This document shows positions 1 through 13,363 of a stretch of DNA of 64,000 nt, in pieces (within the stretch, counting starts at the first letter, position 1; each line of letters opens with the position of its first letter). Below the pieces are notes generated by a model. The model ran no database searches, was not told the origin of the DNA, and saw only the letters and a list, made by a program, of their open reading frames with translations. Position numbers and translations under genes: made by a program. Origin of the DNA: Chromobotia macracanthus (Eukaryota; Chordata; Actinopteri; Cypriniformes; Botiidae); NCBI GenBank assembly GCA_036877525.1, contig JAZGTH010000058.1, positions 10,710,501-10,774,500 on the forward strand. The letters are read 5' to 3'.

Positions 1-40
1 GCGAGGAGAAAGCGAGATTGGATATGAAAGACAGAGGGAA

Positions 41-78
<38 letters not shown>

Positions 79-83
79 TACAG

Positions 84-115
<32 letters not shown>

Positions 116-976
116 TGTGTACAGGAAAATGAGAAAGGTCACAGTGGTGATAAAGGAAGGAAAAAAGAGGGGATAAAGAATAAAGCAAAGAGGAGGGGTG
201 AGAGTGAAAGAATTGTAGATTATGTACAAGTACTGTAGTTGAATCACACAAAAGAAGGACTTTACCTAAATACTGGTTAATAACTGGTTGATTCAGTGAG
301 GAGAGTAAGGAAAACATAAAAGATTTTACAAAGAGAGACAACAAGAAGAGAAAATAGAAAACAGAGACAGGGCATAGAAAGTGGAAAAACTCAGACAATG
401 ATGTGTGATGCACAGGATGGAAGACAGACAGAGCAGAGGATGTGGAACGCAGCGGTGATGATGAGACAAGCCTTGATCCAGAGAGCAGAGGTCTGAAGGT
501 CAGGGGTCAGAAACAGAAGCAGAGCACAAGAGTGAAGTCTCCATTAGACAGAGACAAAGGGGAGGCTGAGGGGAGGTGAGAGCAGAGAGATCTCATATAA
601 TAGAGCTGTAAAATGAGATGCAATTGTGCCACACACATAATTTATGAGGCCAACTTTTGCACAGCCATACAGACACGCAGGTACATACAGCCGGCCACAC
701 ACACCACAGACAGACAGACAAATAAACACAAGTTCTGCCCCAGTCACTGTTTACACTGATTACTTCATCACATAGCCGATCAGAACCGAACCACAGTGTG
801 ACACATCATCCTTGACTGATCTCACATGGTGGATGCTGAAATATCCAGATTTACTCTCTGCAGACTGAAATCCAGTCTTCTGGATACTGTGAGAATGGAA
901 TGACCACCACTTTTCTTTCCTCTCTAATGTTTGTGTCAGTGTAAATATGAGCCTGAATCATGACAGAGCAGGTGGT

Positions 977-1318
977 GCCGCAGCTAACAATTTTAGGTTG
1001 TAAGAATGTTTCCCTAACGTTGAAATTCTAGGAACATTAAAAACGTCCAGTTTTTAGGCGCCGTATTAATGTTATTGTTTGGTTATAAGAACATTATTTA
1101 AACTTTTTTAATTCTGTAACATTCCACTAACAACTCAAGAATATTTTTTGTTATATATTATGTAACGTTCGAAAACGATGATACTGAAAGAATGTTTTTG
1201 ATAACTTTGAGAGAACTTTTAGAAAACATTAGCCAACAGTTTTAGGTTGTAAGAATGTTTCCCTAATGTTTTCACTAAGTGAAAACATTAGTTCATTAGA
1301 AACATTAGAAAACATCTC
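977..1318 (+). mobile_element. MITE, CAGCTAACA family, copy 1
   Basis: The copy starts with CAGCTAACAATTTTAGGTTG and runs through the typical blocks of this family (a noun-like series of GTAAGAATGTTTCCCTAA, GTTATAAGAACATT and GAGAACTTTTAGAAAACATT). The same order of blocks recurs near 22.7, 41.8, 52.9 and 60.4 kb. The right part repeats the left-end motif, so this copy is rearranged or nested. It is non-coding. A small non-autonomous DNA transposon is the most likely identity. Confidence 0.7.
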
Positions 1319-1319
1319 C

Positions 1320-1400
1320 TGTAGTTCTCCTTCACTCAGTGGTAGAACATTGCGTTAGCAGCGCAAGAGGTTGTGGGTTCGATTCCCAGGGAGTACATGT
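1320..1400 (+). mobile_element. tRNA-Ala-derived SINE head
   Basis: It has an A-box-like CACTCAGTGGTAGAAC, an anticodon-loop-like GTTAGCAGC and a B-box-like GGGTTCGATTCCC. The same unit recurs at 9.5, 17.5, 34.8, 35.7 and 48.3 kb, most copies followed by AATGCACTGTAAGT. It is therefore a dispersed SINE of the tRNA-Ala type rather than a tRNA gene. Confidence 0.75.
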
Positions 1401-1724
1401 ACTAAGAAAATGTATAACTTCAATGCACTGGCTGATATGTGAATGTTCCCTCAGAAACATCAGCACATTATAGTAAGACAGGGTGGATGAGAGAGAGATA
1501 AAGAAAGACTGTCAATGCAGCTCAATTGTCACTTTTAAAATGACATTCAACTAAATTATCATTTATTCCCTAAAATGTGTTTCACCATTTAAAGTGGTTT
1601 CGTCCACTGACATTTGTTTAAACGTGACCCAATGCCCCAGGCCTCACTTCCCTTCAGTGTTGTTCACAAATGTCATATTAGCAGTTATCCAGCAGAGGCC
1701 ACTCGTTTAATACTCTGATCTGAG

Positions 1725-1870
1725 ATCCGGCATTATTTCGGTCCGTGAGCGCGCTCCCGACGTGAACGCGCGCTGGTCCGCTGACGTCACGGCCGCAGCT
1801 GTTCCGCCCGTCTGATGCCGCGTCGCTCGGTTAGCACGACGTTTTCTGTGCTTTATAAACAACACGGCCC
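1725..1870. promoter_or_regulatory. CpG-rich block with consensus CRE
   Basis: The block is strongly enriched in CG dinucleotides compared with the AT-rich flanks and contains a perfect cAMP-response element TGACGTCA near 1782. It lies about 0.4 kb upstream of the likely promoter of the proline/arginine-rich gene. It could be an upstream or alternative promoter of that gene or of a divergent transcript. Confidence 0.45.
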
Positions 1871-2254
1871 GTTTTCTGACAGATGTCGATCTGAGGACAT
1901 CTGATAGCGACCACTGATAAGCCTTTACCATTGATAAGCCGAAGAACTACACTTGGTTTGGTTAGCAGTTTTCCTTACTGGTCAACCTTGGGTATGTCAC
2001 AACAACTGTTATTATGATGTTATGATGTGTTTAGTCAGTAAAAGTAAACTTTAATACAGCTTTGCATGGATCTGCATCGATTGTTTCTTCTGAAATTGAG
2101 ACACGGTTTGCTTTCGCTTTGCCGTCGTTTCAGATGTACATTCACAAGAAAATGCGCTGGTGTATATTTATATGTATATGTTGTGTGTATGTATATGGCC
2201 TCACATATGTTGTAAAGTGTGTGTGTTGTGTTAAATCTTTATTAAAAGTGTCAC

Positions 2255-2350
2255 GATCACTTCCGGTCGGTTCTGCATGTGAAACTTTGGGCCTCGAGGG
2301 CCGGAGACGCGCCAGGACGGAAGTGACGCAATTCACCTTCACGTCATTGA
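2255..2350 (+). promoter_or_regulatory. Probable promoter with paired ETS sites
   Basis: Two ETS-type sites face each other: ACTTCCGGT near 2259 and CGGAAGTGACG near 2318. A CG-rich core lies between them, with a further half-CRE (ACGTCA) near 2341. Paired ETS/CRE sites without a TATA box are typical of housekeeping promoters. The first coding exon starts about 440 bases downstream. Confidence 0.5.
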
Positions 2351-2786
2351 CCGAATAACATTGTGAAATAAATGTTAAATTAAAGCTGCATCGTGAGGGT
2401 TAGTTTGAGTAAAATCGTGTGAATATGTCTCTGCTTAATGGAGGTGTTTATTAATTCAATCAGTTCAGTGTTTTAATCAATTTCTTGTTCAGTGGTTGAG
2501 TCAGAAGGTTGTCTGCAGCGACCTCACACTATTTGATTTTATCGGAGTGTTTTTTGGTATTAAACGGGATTTATTACTTTTGTGTTTTTAATTGCTTACG
2601 TGCTTTTATTTCTGGGCAGCTCTGGCTTTATGCACTGCCAGTCATCGTTGCTTTTTACTTTCGTTTCTTACATCTTGTTTTCCTCCTGTTATTAGTTTTA
2701 TGTCGGCCTTCTTACTCCTGGTCAGGTAAATAACCTTAATGTGTCATTTCTTTTTATTTCACCAAAGGTAGGTGAAAAAGCTGAAA

Positions 2787-5700
2787 ATGGTGGGACCTCA
2801 TTCAGGATATCCTCGCTCCAAACACAGGTAATACCTTGCTGTAGTTTTTTTCTCCATTTTTAGATATCATGTTTTTACATTATAATCTATGTTGTGGTGA
2901 TGACATGTTTCACATTTGTTTTTTCCATGCAGGCCTTTCTCAGACGGCTACAACACCCTGAATCATGAACCAGGGCGATTTGGCCCCCCTTCAACAAGCC
3001 TGAGAGGTTTGAGGGGACCTCCTGGAAAAGCTCCACCAAGTTGGAGAGACAACAACAATAACAGGCCCCAGCCGTACCCCAGGAGGCCCCCCTCACACAT
3101 GGCTGAACGAAGAGAGAGGCCTGGCCAGTGGATGCAGCAGAACCAGAATCACTTTCATTCATATTCTGGCTCACAGGATTCGCATTGGGGTCACAGAAGG
3201 TCTTCTTCACCTCGTTCAAACCGCCCTCCCCCAGTTCAGCACAGACAGCCCCCACACGGACCGCCTGGACGCAGAGCACCGCTCTTCCATGGAGCACACA
3301 GTAGCCACACATCTCCATCTCGCTACTTTCATGGACCTCCATCAGAACGGAGGATTCCATCTCCTCATACTCCCTTCAGGGTTCCACAGCGACGCCCAAG
3401 CCCTACTCAAGAGCATGAGAGGAACTGGGGCCCTGCACATCGGGAGAGGCACTTTGGGCGACCACCGCTTGGGGGCCCGAACTGGAATGGGCCGGGCGGT
3501 TACCCACACTCCCCCAGTGGGGATTCAAGGCTCTCTGGGCCTCCACAGAGAAAACCCAGGGAGTTTCATGGAAGGAGTTCCTATCAAGAGAGGTACAAGA
3601 GTGAAGCTGGGTAAAAGGGTAAAAATGAGGCTTTAAATGTGCAGTTAGGTGTTAAATTGCAACATCCAATACACTGCAGGGCCATGAGAGTAAATCCCAG
3701 CTTCCTCCAGCTATTGTAGAGTACCACAGGATCTAATGATAAAGCCCATACAGTGAAACAGTCTGGAGAAAATGTAAAACCATTTGAGGCTTTTGCCCCT
3801 TAAAGTTATACTGGCAAAGAAGTGATACAGCATTCAACAGCCTGGGGCTGGATCTAAATTAATAAAAGTTAAAACCTTCCACACAGCTCAAGCAGCAGAA
3901 ACTGGCATTGTAACCCACATGTTTGTATTGTTTGTAATGGATGTAGGTGGTCTGCCGAGAGAGATCAACGTACCCTACATCACAGAGAAGTTGGAAGGGA
4001 GTCACGACGCCCCAGCCTGGATTGGATGCACAGAGGAGAGTCTAGTCCACATTCCCAACCCCCTTACCGGTCGCCGGCCCGGAAGCCAGGTCCACCCTCA
4101 TCTGACTCATCATCCAGATTTTATCCTCCTGTCCGACCCCAGGAAAGGCCAATGAAAAGGAAATTTCCAGAGTTCAGACGGCCTCCTCCAGGTGCTTTGG
4201 AGCATGGACCTTTGAAGCACTTCCGCAGGGAGTTGTCTGTGAGACCTCAGCCTCTCAGGGGCTTTAGAGGTAACGGCTTGACCCTTACTGATAAGAGTCG
4301 ACTGCTAAAGATACGGAAGTTCAGGGCAGAGTCCGTGACCAGGTTCAGACTGCCTCCACCAAGGCCAAGATGTGCAGACAGCGTCCAGAAGCCCAGGCTT
4401 CAGACAGCACCACGAAAGAGCAAAGAGTCTGTAGGAGTTTCACCACGCAAGGTAGCGCTAAAGAAAGATTTGAACATGACATCATCTTCCAGAGAGTCAT
4501 CGCCCGACACAGACTCCGAGACAGCCAAGCCTGAGAGGGACTCCGAAACAAAGGTGGCATCTCAGCGCTCTGTGAGCGCACACAGGTATGGTATCACCCC
4601 TCACACTGTGGTGGCAAAGGGCGCGTGAGGTTTAGAAGGTCAAGCTTCCCATTTTTTTAAAGGCACAGTTTTCTTCAAAGGGGTGTCACCTTGTCAGATG
4701 AGATGGATGAGGAGAGAAATCAGGCCTCATTATTGTCACCAGTAAGATTGTAAACCTCTGTCGTTACCTAGAGTATCTTGGTGCTTGTCAAGAGGGTGTG
4801 ATCTGAGCAGGCAGTCCTGTCAAAGGTTTCAGGCACTCAGTCTTTTTCCACCACACTGTCAGCCAGTCTGCAAAATTCAAGTGCCATTTGTCCCAGAACA
4901 ATACATCCAGGTTGGCTTTGACCCAAAACAATGTTTACAGTGTGTTCCAGGGGAAATGTTTTATTAAGTGTTTGTTGAAGGATCTTTCTCTTTTACCTGC
5001 AATGGCTGTATATTAAGATACAAATAAAAAATGTCCTGCCACAAGGTCAAGCAAAATTCTGTCACTCAAGGACGATGTAGAAGATTCCATGGAAATGGGA
5101 CATTTTTTGAGTTTTCAGTGGAAACAAATATTGATTATTGGGGCAACATGGGCACATATGTTTGTATATTGTTAGAAGGAAAACATATCAGTCGTGTATA
5201 CCATACCTAATAAAATAATGTAAGATTTGGTTGAAGTCAGCTGGTCACAGTCAAGGAACGAAACTCCAATTACCTCAGGAATGAAGAAAAAACCCTTAAA
5301 ACTGCAAACAGAGAGACTTCATCATGTGAAACCGACTGTGATGAAGACTTCAGTGTCCATTAGACACCTTACAGACTGTTTATTCTGAAGCCTGATCCAT
5401 TTGTGACTGCTGAAACATGCTTGCCATACTGTCAGTTACTTTGTAGTCACTGTCAATAGACCTTTAGCACCTGAAGAATTATTCAAACGAATGTGTTTCC
5501 AGCAGAGATGGATTCATTGTATATGCAGAAGTCAATTGGTCTCACCACAAACCATTTAAGTTGAAGATTCTGCAGCTTTATCAAGATGAACTTTTCAGCA
5601 AAAAACAGGAAATGTTAATCCAGTAATCAGAAGATCATCTCATCTTCATCTCTTTACTTGATTCTATGAAGCAAACAGAGATGTGAACCAGCTTTATACT

Positions 5701-7216
5701 ATTACATTTGGATTTTTGGATTGAAATTTGTTCAAGCTGCCAATTCTCAGAAGTGCACTAAATAAAAACATTTAATGGAGAAGGTTGAGAGAAAATCATG
5801 AGGAATGTCTCTGGCTTGTCAAGTCTGGAGAAGAACAGGAAGTTCTCACCTGGGTTAAGATGTGTTCACTTTTTGGAGCGTATGATGGTTCAGTGCATCG
5901 TCTGCCAGTGTATATTATTGATGTTAGTGAAAGGAAGGCTAAAGGCCAAGGTGAATCAGTGAAAATTAATCTACCCATTCAAACTCAAGCATGGAGATGA
6001 TGGGCTTTACCGTAAGTACTCGTGTAGTAATCCATCACTGGTCCTTTGCTACAGTTGGGTTCTTGAGGGCTGAATGTTTGAGTAATTTTGCTGTTTAACG
6101 TTTTCTCAGTTTTTTTGAAAACAGGATTTTATCTTTGCATGCATTGACTGTTATTGTTTCATGTTCAACACGTTCACATGCCTGACTGGTTTTCCTTTCA
6201 GCTCCTCACCAATAGACAGGCGACTTTCACGTGACCTTGTCGTGGTTTCTCATTGGGAGGCGGGACACAAACCCAGCACTAGTACTAAAAACAATGCACC
6301 CTGGAGGAACAGGGCCCCCGATAACAAGACTGGTAAAGTACATTTATCCTTTAATACATGTGAATCACTTTTACATGTGCAGTTTTCTCTTTTTTTTATG
6401 TTGTTTCTCTAAAATTGTTGTCGCTCTTGTAGAAAGCTCAAAGTCTTATGGGAGTTTAACACTGAATGAACGCTTTACCAAACTGCAAAGCCCAAGCAGC
6501 TCCTCACAGGAACAGAGAGACAGTCGGTAAACACGATACACTTCCTCTTGAGTCATAATATAGTTTACAAGCTCTATATTTTTTTAGAAGTATTTAGGCA
6601 GTTTTGCTGAGCGCAGTTTTGTTTCCTGTAGGAGTTCAGGGAGTCCAGAAAAATCAAGTTCTTTTCAGGTAGTGAAATTACTTATTTTTTTTCCATGCAT
6701 TCAGTTCTTGTTATTTTGAATTGAAGTAAAACGTCAGTTTCTTCTGATCATAGAGGCCGAGTTTCCGTCCAGTTGCTGGAGTGAAGAGGGGACCAGGCCC
6801 TGATGGAGTTGCTAGGAAACCTTTGATGGTAAGTGATGTTGATAAAAGAATTCATTTTTATGGGTATTTTCATTTTAAGGGTATTGCAGCTTGACACAAC
6901 CGTATGTTACGAGATGTGTTTTTAGTGATGTGAAAATAACCGTCAGTTAAATTTCACTGAATTACATCTGAGAATATCTGAAAGTGGCTCGGCACTAATA
7001 TCGACTGCAGTTACTGTTGTGATTCTTTCACTATCCAAAATGAATCAAAATATTTCTACGCTGTATTCTCAGGGCACTATAATTCCAAGACCACCCTTCA
7101 GTCAGAAGCCCGTATTCAAAACGAGTCAAAGTATCATGTCAAAGTACAAGAACCTGCAGACGCTGCGGCACAAAGTGCCTCATCAGCGACCGGCCACTAG
7201 CTATCGCCGCTGGTGA
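2787..7216 (+). CDS. Unnamed Pro/Arg/Ser-rich nuclear protein, 606 aa
   Basis: Eight coding exons join in frame with GT/AG ends: 2787-2827, 2933-3592, 3947-4585, 6202-6332, 6433-6526, 6632-6668, 6754-6828, 7073-7216. They give 606 residues from MVGPHSGYPRSK to SYRRW. I see no folded domain. Residues about 15-235 are rich in Pro, Arg, Ser, Gly and His with many PPxR and RR/SP dipeptides; residues 236-445 are basic and serine-rich. Near residues 495-510 a LTLNERFTKL stretch resembles the SLNERFT block near the N-terminus of CHTOP, an mRNA-export factor. Composition and this motif suggest a nuclear, RNA-associated protein, but that is inference and I do not recognise the family. The start follows the first in-frame ATG of the first coding exon. 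All phases match and no stop interrupts the frame, so the gene appears functional. Confidence 0.8.
4586..6201. other. Long intron 3 of the Pro/Arg-rich gene
   Basis: This 1.6 kb is intron between coding exons 3 and 4. It shows no SINE or MITE end that I recognise. Short reading frames at 4785-4967 and 5785-6000 lack splice support and any family resemblance. Confidence 0.7.
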
Positions 7217-7985
7217 CCCTCAGTGGTGAGTCTCATATCACACAAACTGAAGAATGTCTGTTCCTCTCTTTAGGATGGTAATGGTTGGTCTGCATTTGTT
7301 GTCAGTAATTCTTCAGTCATTCAGTGTATTATCAATTACAGTTTATTCTTTGAGCTAATGTGGGGTTTTTTTGTGTATTTTTAGAGCACACACGTGTTGC
7401 ACACAAGTTGCACATCGTAGGACCTTTTGCTGTCCCTTATTTCCTACTGTTCCTAATTCATCTAAAAATGGCAAATGTCACCAAAGACTGTTTTTCTTCT
7501 TTCATTTTGTGTTTTTGAAGTTGTTTTTGTTTGGTATTAATTTACACGCCCCAGGCATAAATGGCTTGAATTGTGTGCACTAGTCCTGGAGATTTAAAAA
7601 ATATAAAATATGAGATACTGTTGGATGTTTGTAATATTACCCATGTTATGTACAAAGCTCTCTCTGTCAGAGTTTTGTGAACTTATGCTTTTAGCTTTTG
7701 TTAAGATTCTTTCACGTTTAGTCGTTTTTATGATTGTACATTTAGCTTTTGAATGTCCACTTTGCAAAAGTGACTGTTAAAAGATTTGTGTTCAGTCATG
7801 TCTGTAGGTTGCTTTGTATAGTGCATATACTTCAGTTTCTGTAAATGACAGCGGAGTGTTTGGATTGGCTGAGCTCCATGTTAATAAATGACTTTGCTGA
7901 AATGTTTTGTTTGTGCAGCTTTGAAAACACAATGTACAGTCTTTGTAGCCAGACACTTTGAATAAAACTGGAACTGTCAGATATA
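7217..7985 (+). other. 3'UTR of the Pro/Arg-rich gene
   Basis: The 3' untranslated region follows the TGA at 7214-7216. A canonical poly(A) signal AATAAA lies at 7961-7966, so the transcript should end near 7985. Confidence 0.65.
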
Positions 7986-8959
7986 TTGTGTGAGACTTTT
8001 TAAAGGTTACATGTTTGACTGCACTTCACACCGCTGATATGAAACCATCACATTAAATTTGTGTCTGTTTTCACTGAAATAATGAAATGAGTGTTCCTGT
8101 AGCTCAATGGGTAGACCATCAGACCAAGATTTACTATTTAAGACTTTAATTTTGTGAAGGAATGAAATATGCTTCTGATAACCAGTAACTAAACCAGCCT
8201 CAAACAAACTCGGAGCATAACCATCACTAAATCAGGGATATTTTCCCTGCCCTGTTGTTTTTGACTGAATCGTTCAGTATTTAGAAGGCTCTTTGTGTTG
8301 AGAATGTGTATTGTGAAGAGCAATACAAATAGGTTGTTCCAGGAACACATGATTGTGGAAGGGCATGCACGCTTCCTTCTCAAGGCCTGAGACACAATGA
8401 AGCAAAGAATAAATGGAGGGGAAAAGGATTTCTTTTTAAATTACTCTGAAATGGGGTTAGGGTACAGTTAGTGGGGCTTCTTATTGGGAGTCCATCATTT
8501 ACTCACCTTCATGACACACATCAGCCAATCCCATCCGCCTGTCACCTGCAAGGTGTTTAAGAAACCTACCAGAAAGACAAAGAAAACCTTCACCCTCTTT
8601 ACATTCTGTGTAAGGCAGTCGTGGGATGTCCCCGTGACACGTTTTCTCTCCCTGTGATTTCTGTGTAAGATGTCAGTTTGCATGGGTAAGTAACCTCCAT
8701 CCCTCTTTAACTTTGATGAAGTTCATTATTGATCTGCAAACGTACCAGTTCAGCTGCTGCAGGTGAGGATCGTTTCACAATAAAGGAACATAAAATGTTC
8801 ATCCAATCATTGTATTCTGTCCAAATGCAATGATAGGTTGTTCTACTTGCCTGTTAAACTATGTATGCGTTTGTGTGTTGGAGGAGGCGTGGCTTTGGAG
8901 AGCTCTAAAGGGAGGAAATCTTATGTTTTTAAAGCTAGATTGCTGTTGCTAGACTCTGA

Positions 8960-9055
8960 AATTCACCTCAGCTGTTTCCATTGAGAACCGAACCTGCAGT
9001 CTTCAGGTTACAAGTCCAGCTTTCTAACCAGTAGGCCGCAATCGCCCCAAAACAT
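8960..9055 (-). mobile_element. tRNA-like SINE fragment
   Basis: Read on the minus strand it gives GGCCTACTGGTTAGAAAGC, then ACTTGTAACCTGAAG and GGTTCGGTTCTC, a tRNA head with A- and B-box-like segments. The same head type occurs at 16.2 kb. The body of the element is not clear here. Confidence 0.55.
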
Positions 9056-9484
9056 GGGGGGCATGTTACATGTTATGTCTGTAGCAGGGCATTGTTTTAT
9101 CTATTAAGTGACCTTATTTAAAAGTGTTAACATCACGATGACTAACAGTATACTCAGTTTCTCATTTATTGATAAGTCTGGTATTTTTCTGTGTGATTAA
9201 GGAGTTGGCCCTCCTGCATGACATGGTTAACAGGAAAAGGTCAAATGTTACATGCCTGAAAAATCAGTCAGCTCAGTAAACAATGAGGCTTTTGTGGATA
9301 TAGTTCAGCTTGACTGAATCAACAGCACTTAACAGGAGAAGCAGCAGAGTGGAGAAACCCATGAACATTACAGAGCGAATGTGGACGCTTTTCTTTCATC
9401 AAAACTCATTTGAAGTTTATAGTCTTTATAGCCAAAACTCACCAAAAATATTAACTCATCTTCCCTAAGAAGCATAAAACAGTG

Positions 9485-9605
9485 TTCTTGTAGGTCAACT
9501 GGTAGAGCATTGTGTTAGCAGCACAAAGGTTTTGGGTTTGATTCCCAGGGACTTGAATGCACTGTAAGTCACTTTGGCATTTACATTTATGCACTCTGCC
9601 AGATG
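9485..9605 (+). mobile_element. tRNA-Ala-type SINE
   Basis: The head has CTGGTAGAGCATTG, GTTAGCAGC and GGTTTGATTCCCAGGGA, then a tail with GAATGCACTGTAAGTCACTT. Head plus tail match the copies at 34.85 and 35.65 kb. Confidence 0.75.
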
Positions 9606-11542
9606 CATGAATGTGAATATAAATGTACAAAGCACATATAAGGTTTAGACCACAGAATGCTCCATAATGACAGTGTCCCGTCTTCCTTATACCTAACAGT
9701 GAATCAGAGTCGATGCCAGTAACAAACTAAAACCTATTAACAAAAATGTTTGTGATATACAGGTTGGTCAGTGGCTGCTTTGATGCGTTGAGATGTGTGT
9801 GTTTTGCAGGTGTAGCCCCCATTGTGTTCAGTGGAGGTTTCGGTGTTGCTGGTTTGTGGTGAACTCAATGGGCTAGGTTAAATCCAGGATACAGGTCATG
9901 TCAGTGACCTGTATCATCATCAGTCATACTCCACTCATACTCCCAATACCTCTGTGTGTTACTAGTTTCCCAGTTTTCAAATCCTGCTGAATTAACTACA
10001 ACTATGCGACTAAGTTCAGAACTGGCTCTAAACACTAAAAGAAAAAGGAACATTTGAGAGTAAAATGGAATGATCTCAATGACGAGTGTCTGGAATCGCA
10101 GTTTTTGAATACATGTTTGTAGTCTTTTCTCCTGTGGTTTCATTTATATAACTGCATGATCTGTGTTGTTGGTGTATTTGTTGTATTTGATTCAGTGTTT
10201 CAGAATCGCCTTGTTCATGTATTTAACATTTAAACACGTGACTGTTTATGTATGTTACGTTCCATCATACTGCCAAAAACATTTGAAATTCCTGCCATTT
10301 CATTCTGTTGTATAGTACAAAATCCTTCTTAAAACTTGAAAGCAGGAGTTTATTTTACACGTGTGAGTTTTTGACTTATCTTAAGTTTTTTTGATTCAAG
10401 ATTAATATACATGACACAACATTATAGATTCTGGAAAGTTACATTTGTATAATGTGAAATATGAATTAAAATCTGACAAAAACACAATTCCTAACAGTTT
10501 AATTTTATTTTTAGGACGTGTCTAAGTTCTATTTCCAAAGCTTTATTTCTGAAACATTCAGCATAAAAATAGAAAGCAAGTGCCATGTCGTTTTTCTTTT
10601 ACAAAATTATTTAGTCTGTGAATCATTATACACAAGCTTCTTAAAAAACAGCATTAAAGCAAAATATCAGCAATTATTATCAAACACATAAAGTACAAAT
10701 AAACTTGTATTGAAATGCTCAGAACAAACTTGTATATGTTTAGGTACATTTTATTTAAAGCTGCAGTCTGTAACTTTCGCCTTTACTGCCATCTCTGTTA
10801 AAATTGCAGGTTACTTTATGTACTTTTCATTACACATATTGAAGTCGAATTAAACCAAACTGACACTTCCCATGAAACTGGACCGACAGCTCAAATTATA
10901 AATCATTATCTGTCCACACGCGAGCGCTGGTGAGCTGAAAGTCACGCATCTGTGCGGGTTTACAGCGGCTGAAAAACAAACGTTTGCTTTGTGTCACAAT
11001 CACATTTCTGATAGTTTCATTACTCAGTACATCTACAGCTGAACATTGTGGCTGGAGGGACTGGGTATAGGCTCTCATATTGTCTTAGACTTTTACAACT
11101 ATTTTAGCTGGTGATAGCCTACTTTCCTTTATTACGTTGTTATTTATTGTTTGCAATTGTTTATTAATTGTTACATTAAGGTCAATTATTTGTTTATTCA
11201 TTCAGTGGTACTGTGGTAAATAAAATTACATTATTATTTACAACCGCACTAATTTGTACATTAATAATATTCATAGAAGAAAAAAATTCTCACTAACAGT
11301 GAAATATCATGACAATCAACTTTTGCAGAAATATTACTGGTCCTCATTAATAGGCTCATAAATCAGACCGATCATGGTTCTCTTTAAATCTAATGTCATG
11401 CACATGTTTGTGTGAGGGTTACATTTAGGGGGAGGGCAGACTGGAGACAGAAAACATCATTAGCCTGATATAACATCAATGGAAGTCTATGGAATGACCT
11501 CACGAATATAGTCAAACAAGTGTGTGTGTTTGTGTTTCTCAC

Positions 11543-13312
11543 ATCTTTCTCATTGCAGGTTCCACAGAGGCATCCAAAGAGGCCGTTAAGCATCTGTGCA
11601 GCACACAGGATGAGCTGCAGGCCGCTGGCCACCAACAGTGTTGCAAAGAGACCCACGTTAAACTCCACCACGTTTTTAGGCTCGTTGCATAACCCCCATG
11701 TGTCACGATGCTTCAGGTAACTATTATCAGAACTCCTAACAGATACAGAGAACGTCAGAGAATCCATTTTCAATGTCATTTAATGTGGAAATGTGTAGAG
11801 GTGTGACTCTTACTGGTCTTTAAAAGGAGTCATCCAGCTAAGACCCACTTTACAGTACGGCCCGTTGATTAGACCCAAAAGTGCCACTATGAAACTGTAA
11901 AGAGCACCAGCAACACCCACTGCTGCAAATAAAATGGACAGAAACATCTACAACAGAAAATGAGAATTACTTCAATTAAACACACATCGTACAAATACAT
12001 ATGAAATTTATACGCATACTTCATCATGCAATTATGAAACGTTGTGTTGGAAACATTAAGGCAAAATATGTAATATGTATGTAATGTTTATGTTTCTTAA
12101 ATCTTTCATTTCATCAGATTCCTGTGGAGTGACGTTAATGCAGACGGCTGAAAATGAACTCCAGACCCGTCATGCTTCAGTCTGAATGGTTGTTACTGCA
12201 GATGTTTGTGAGCCATAAACAGATCAGATTATTCAGACCACATCAGACTCGTGAGTCCAGCATTTACTGGAATGTAGATGTTGTACAGCACAGGAGCGTC
12301 TGTGTAGTTTCAAGCTAATGTGTTTAACTGGGGCTGTCCAGCACATGATGAATGTGTTTAAATCACAGGTAAACATGCTCATGTTGTGCTGCACAGCTTA
12401 ACCTCACAGTAACGTAACTTAACAAGAGTAGAAAAGCTCTTAATAAACATGATTTCTCCCTCAGTCTCATGATCTGTTTACAGTGACTAGAGGTTGTGCT
12501 TTTAGTTACACTTTTCTTGTTGTTTTTGTCATTTAACTTTTATTTTGAAAAAAAAAGTCATTTTTTGGTACTTCTTCTTGTTTGGTCCACATAGTTTGTG
12601 TAATCTGTATTGTTTGTCAGATCTTTGCCTGTTTGTGGGTTTTTGTGTATTTTTCTGTTTATTTGTTTACAGCACAGGCTCTGGGTTTCTGGTCATAAAT
12701 ATGAGATGCTCTCACCCCGCAGCGGTTCCCGCAGCAGCCCTGCTTCCCCGTCAGGTGAATGTAAAACGCAGGAATCAACACCTGCGGGCAGAGAGGAAGG
12801 AAATCTTTCTCATTTGCTTTTCATTTCGTTTCTTTTCATGTTTCAGGTTGACACCAGCACTTCATAAATGCGTCTTTGTATCACATTTATGTCTGAAGAT
12901 TAATTGATGGAGCCCTGATTTGGAGAATCATGTTGGTTCTTGAGATCCAGGCGTTCCCTCCTTCAATGCACAGTTATATAATTATATATATAGTATAATA
13001 TAGTTATTATATATATTATATATATGTAGTATAATATAGTTATTATATATATTATATATATGTAGTATAATATAGTTATATATATATAACTATATATATA
13101 TATATATATATATATAGATAGATAGATAAAAAAAAAAAAAAAATATAATAACTATATATAGAGAGAATATAATAACTAGTATAATATAGTAATAATATAT
13201 AGTATAATATAGTTATTATATATGTATAACTAAACGTTGCCTAACGTTCTGTAGAAGTTCTCTCAACGTTATCAAAGAACGTCCTTGCAGTATGTTGTTT
13301 CAACGTTATATA

Positions 13313-13363
<51 letters not shown>

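Larger units (their letters stand above)
1..1690. other. Intergenic, purine-rich and repeat-bearing
   Basis: No gene is supported here. The first 120 bases are a degenerate (GA)n microsatellite. From about 977 to 1318 there is a copy of the CCCAGCTAACA-type palindromic element, and at 1320-1400 a tRNA-Ala-like SINE head. Short reading frames present here resemble no protein family I know. Confidence 0.7.
7986..11395. other. Intergenic repeats
   Basis: No gene is supported. Recognised repeats are a reverse copy of the 31.1/41.1 kb repeat family (about 8795-8925), a reverse tRNA-like SINE fragment (about 8960-9055), and a forward tRNA-Ala-type SINE (9485-9600). A block starting AAAGCTGCAGTCTGTAACTTT near 10757 looks like another dispersed repeat. 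Confidence 0.65.

Noticed and set aside
1320..1400. tRNA-Ala gene
   Set aside because: The head recurs with SINE tails at many sites and carries stem mismatches; a dispersed SINE explains it better.
12545..12907. 120-residue plus-strand frame
   Set aside because: Antisense across tm4sf5-like exon 2 and flanking intron; no domain.
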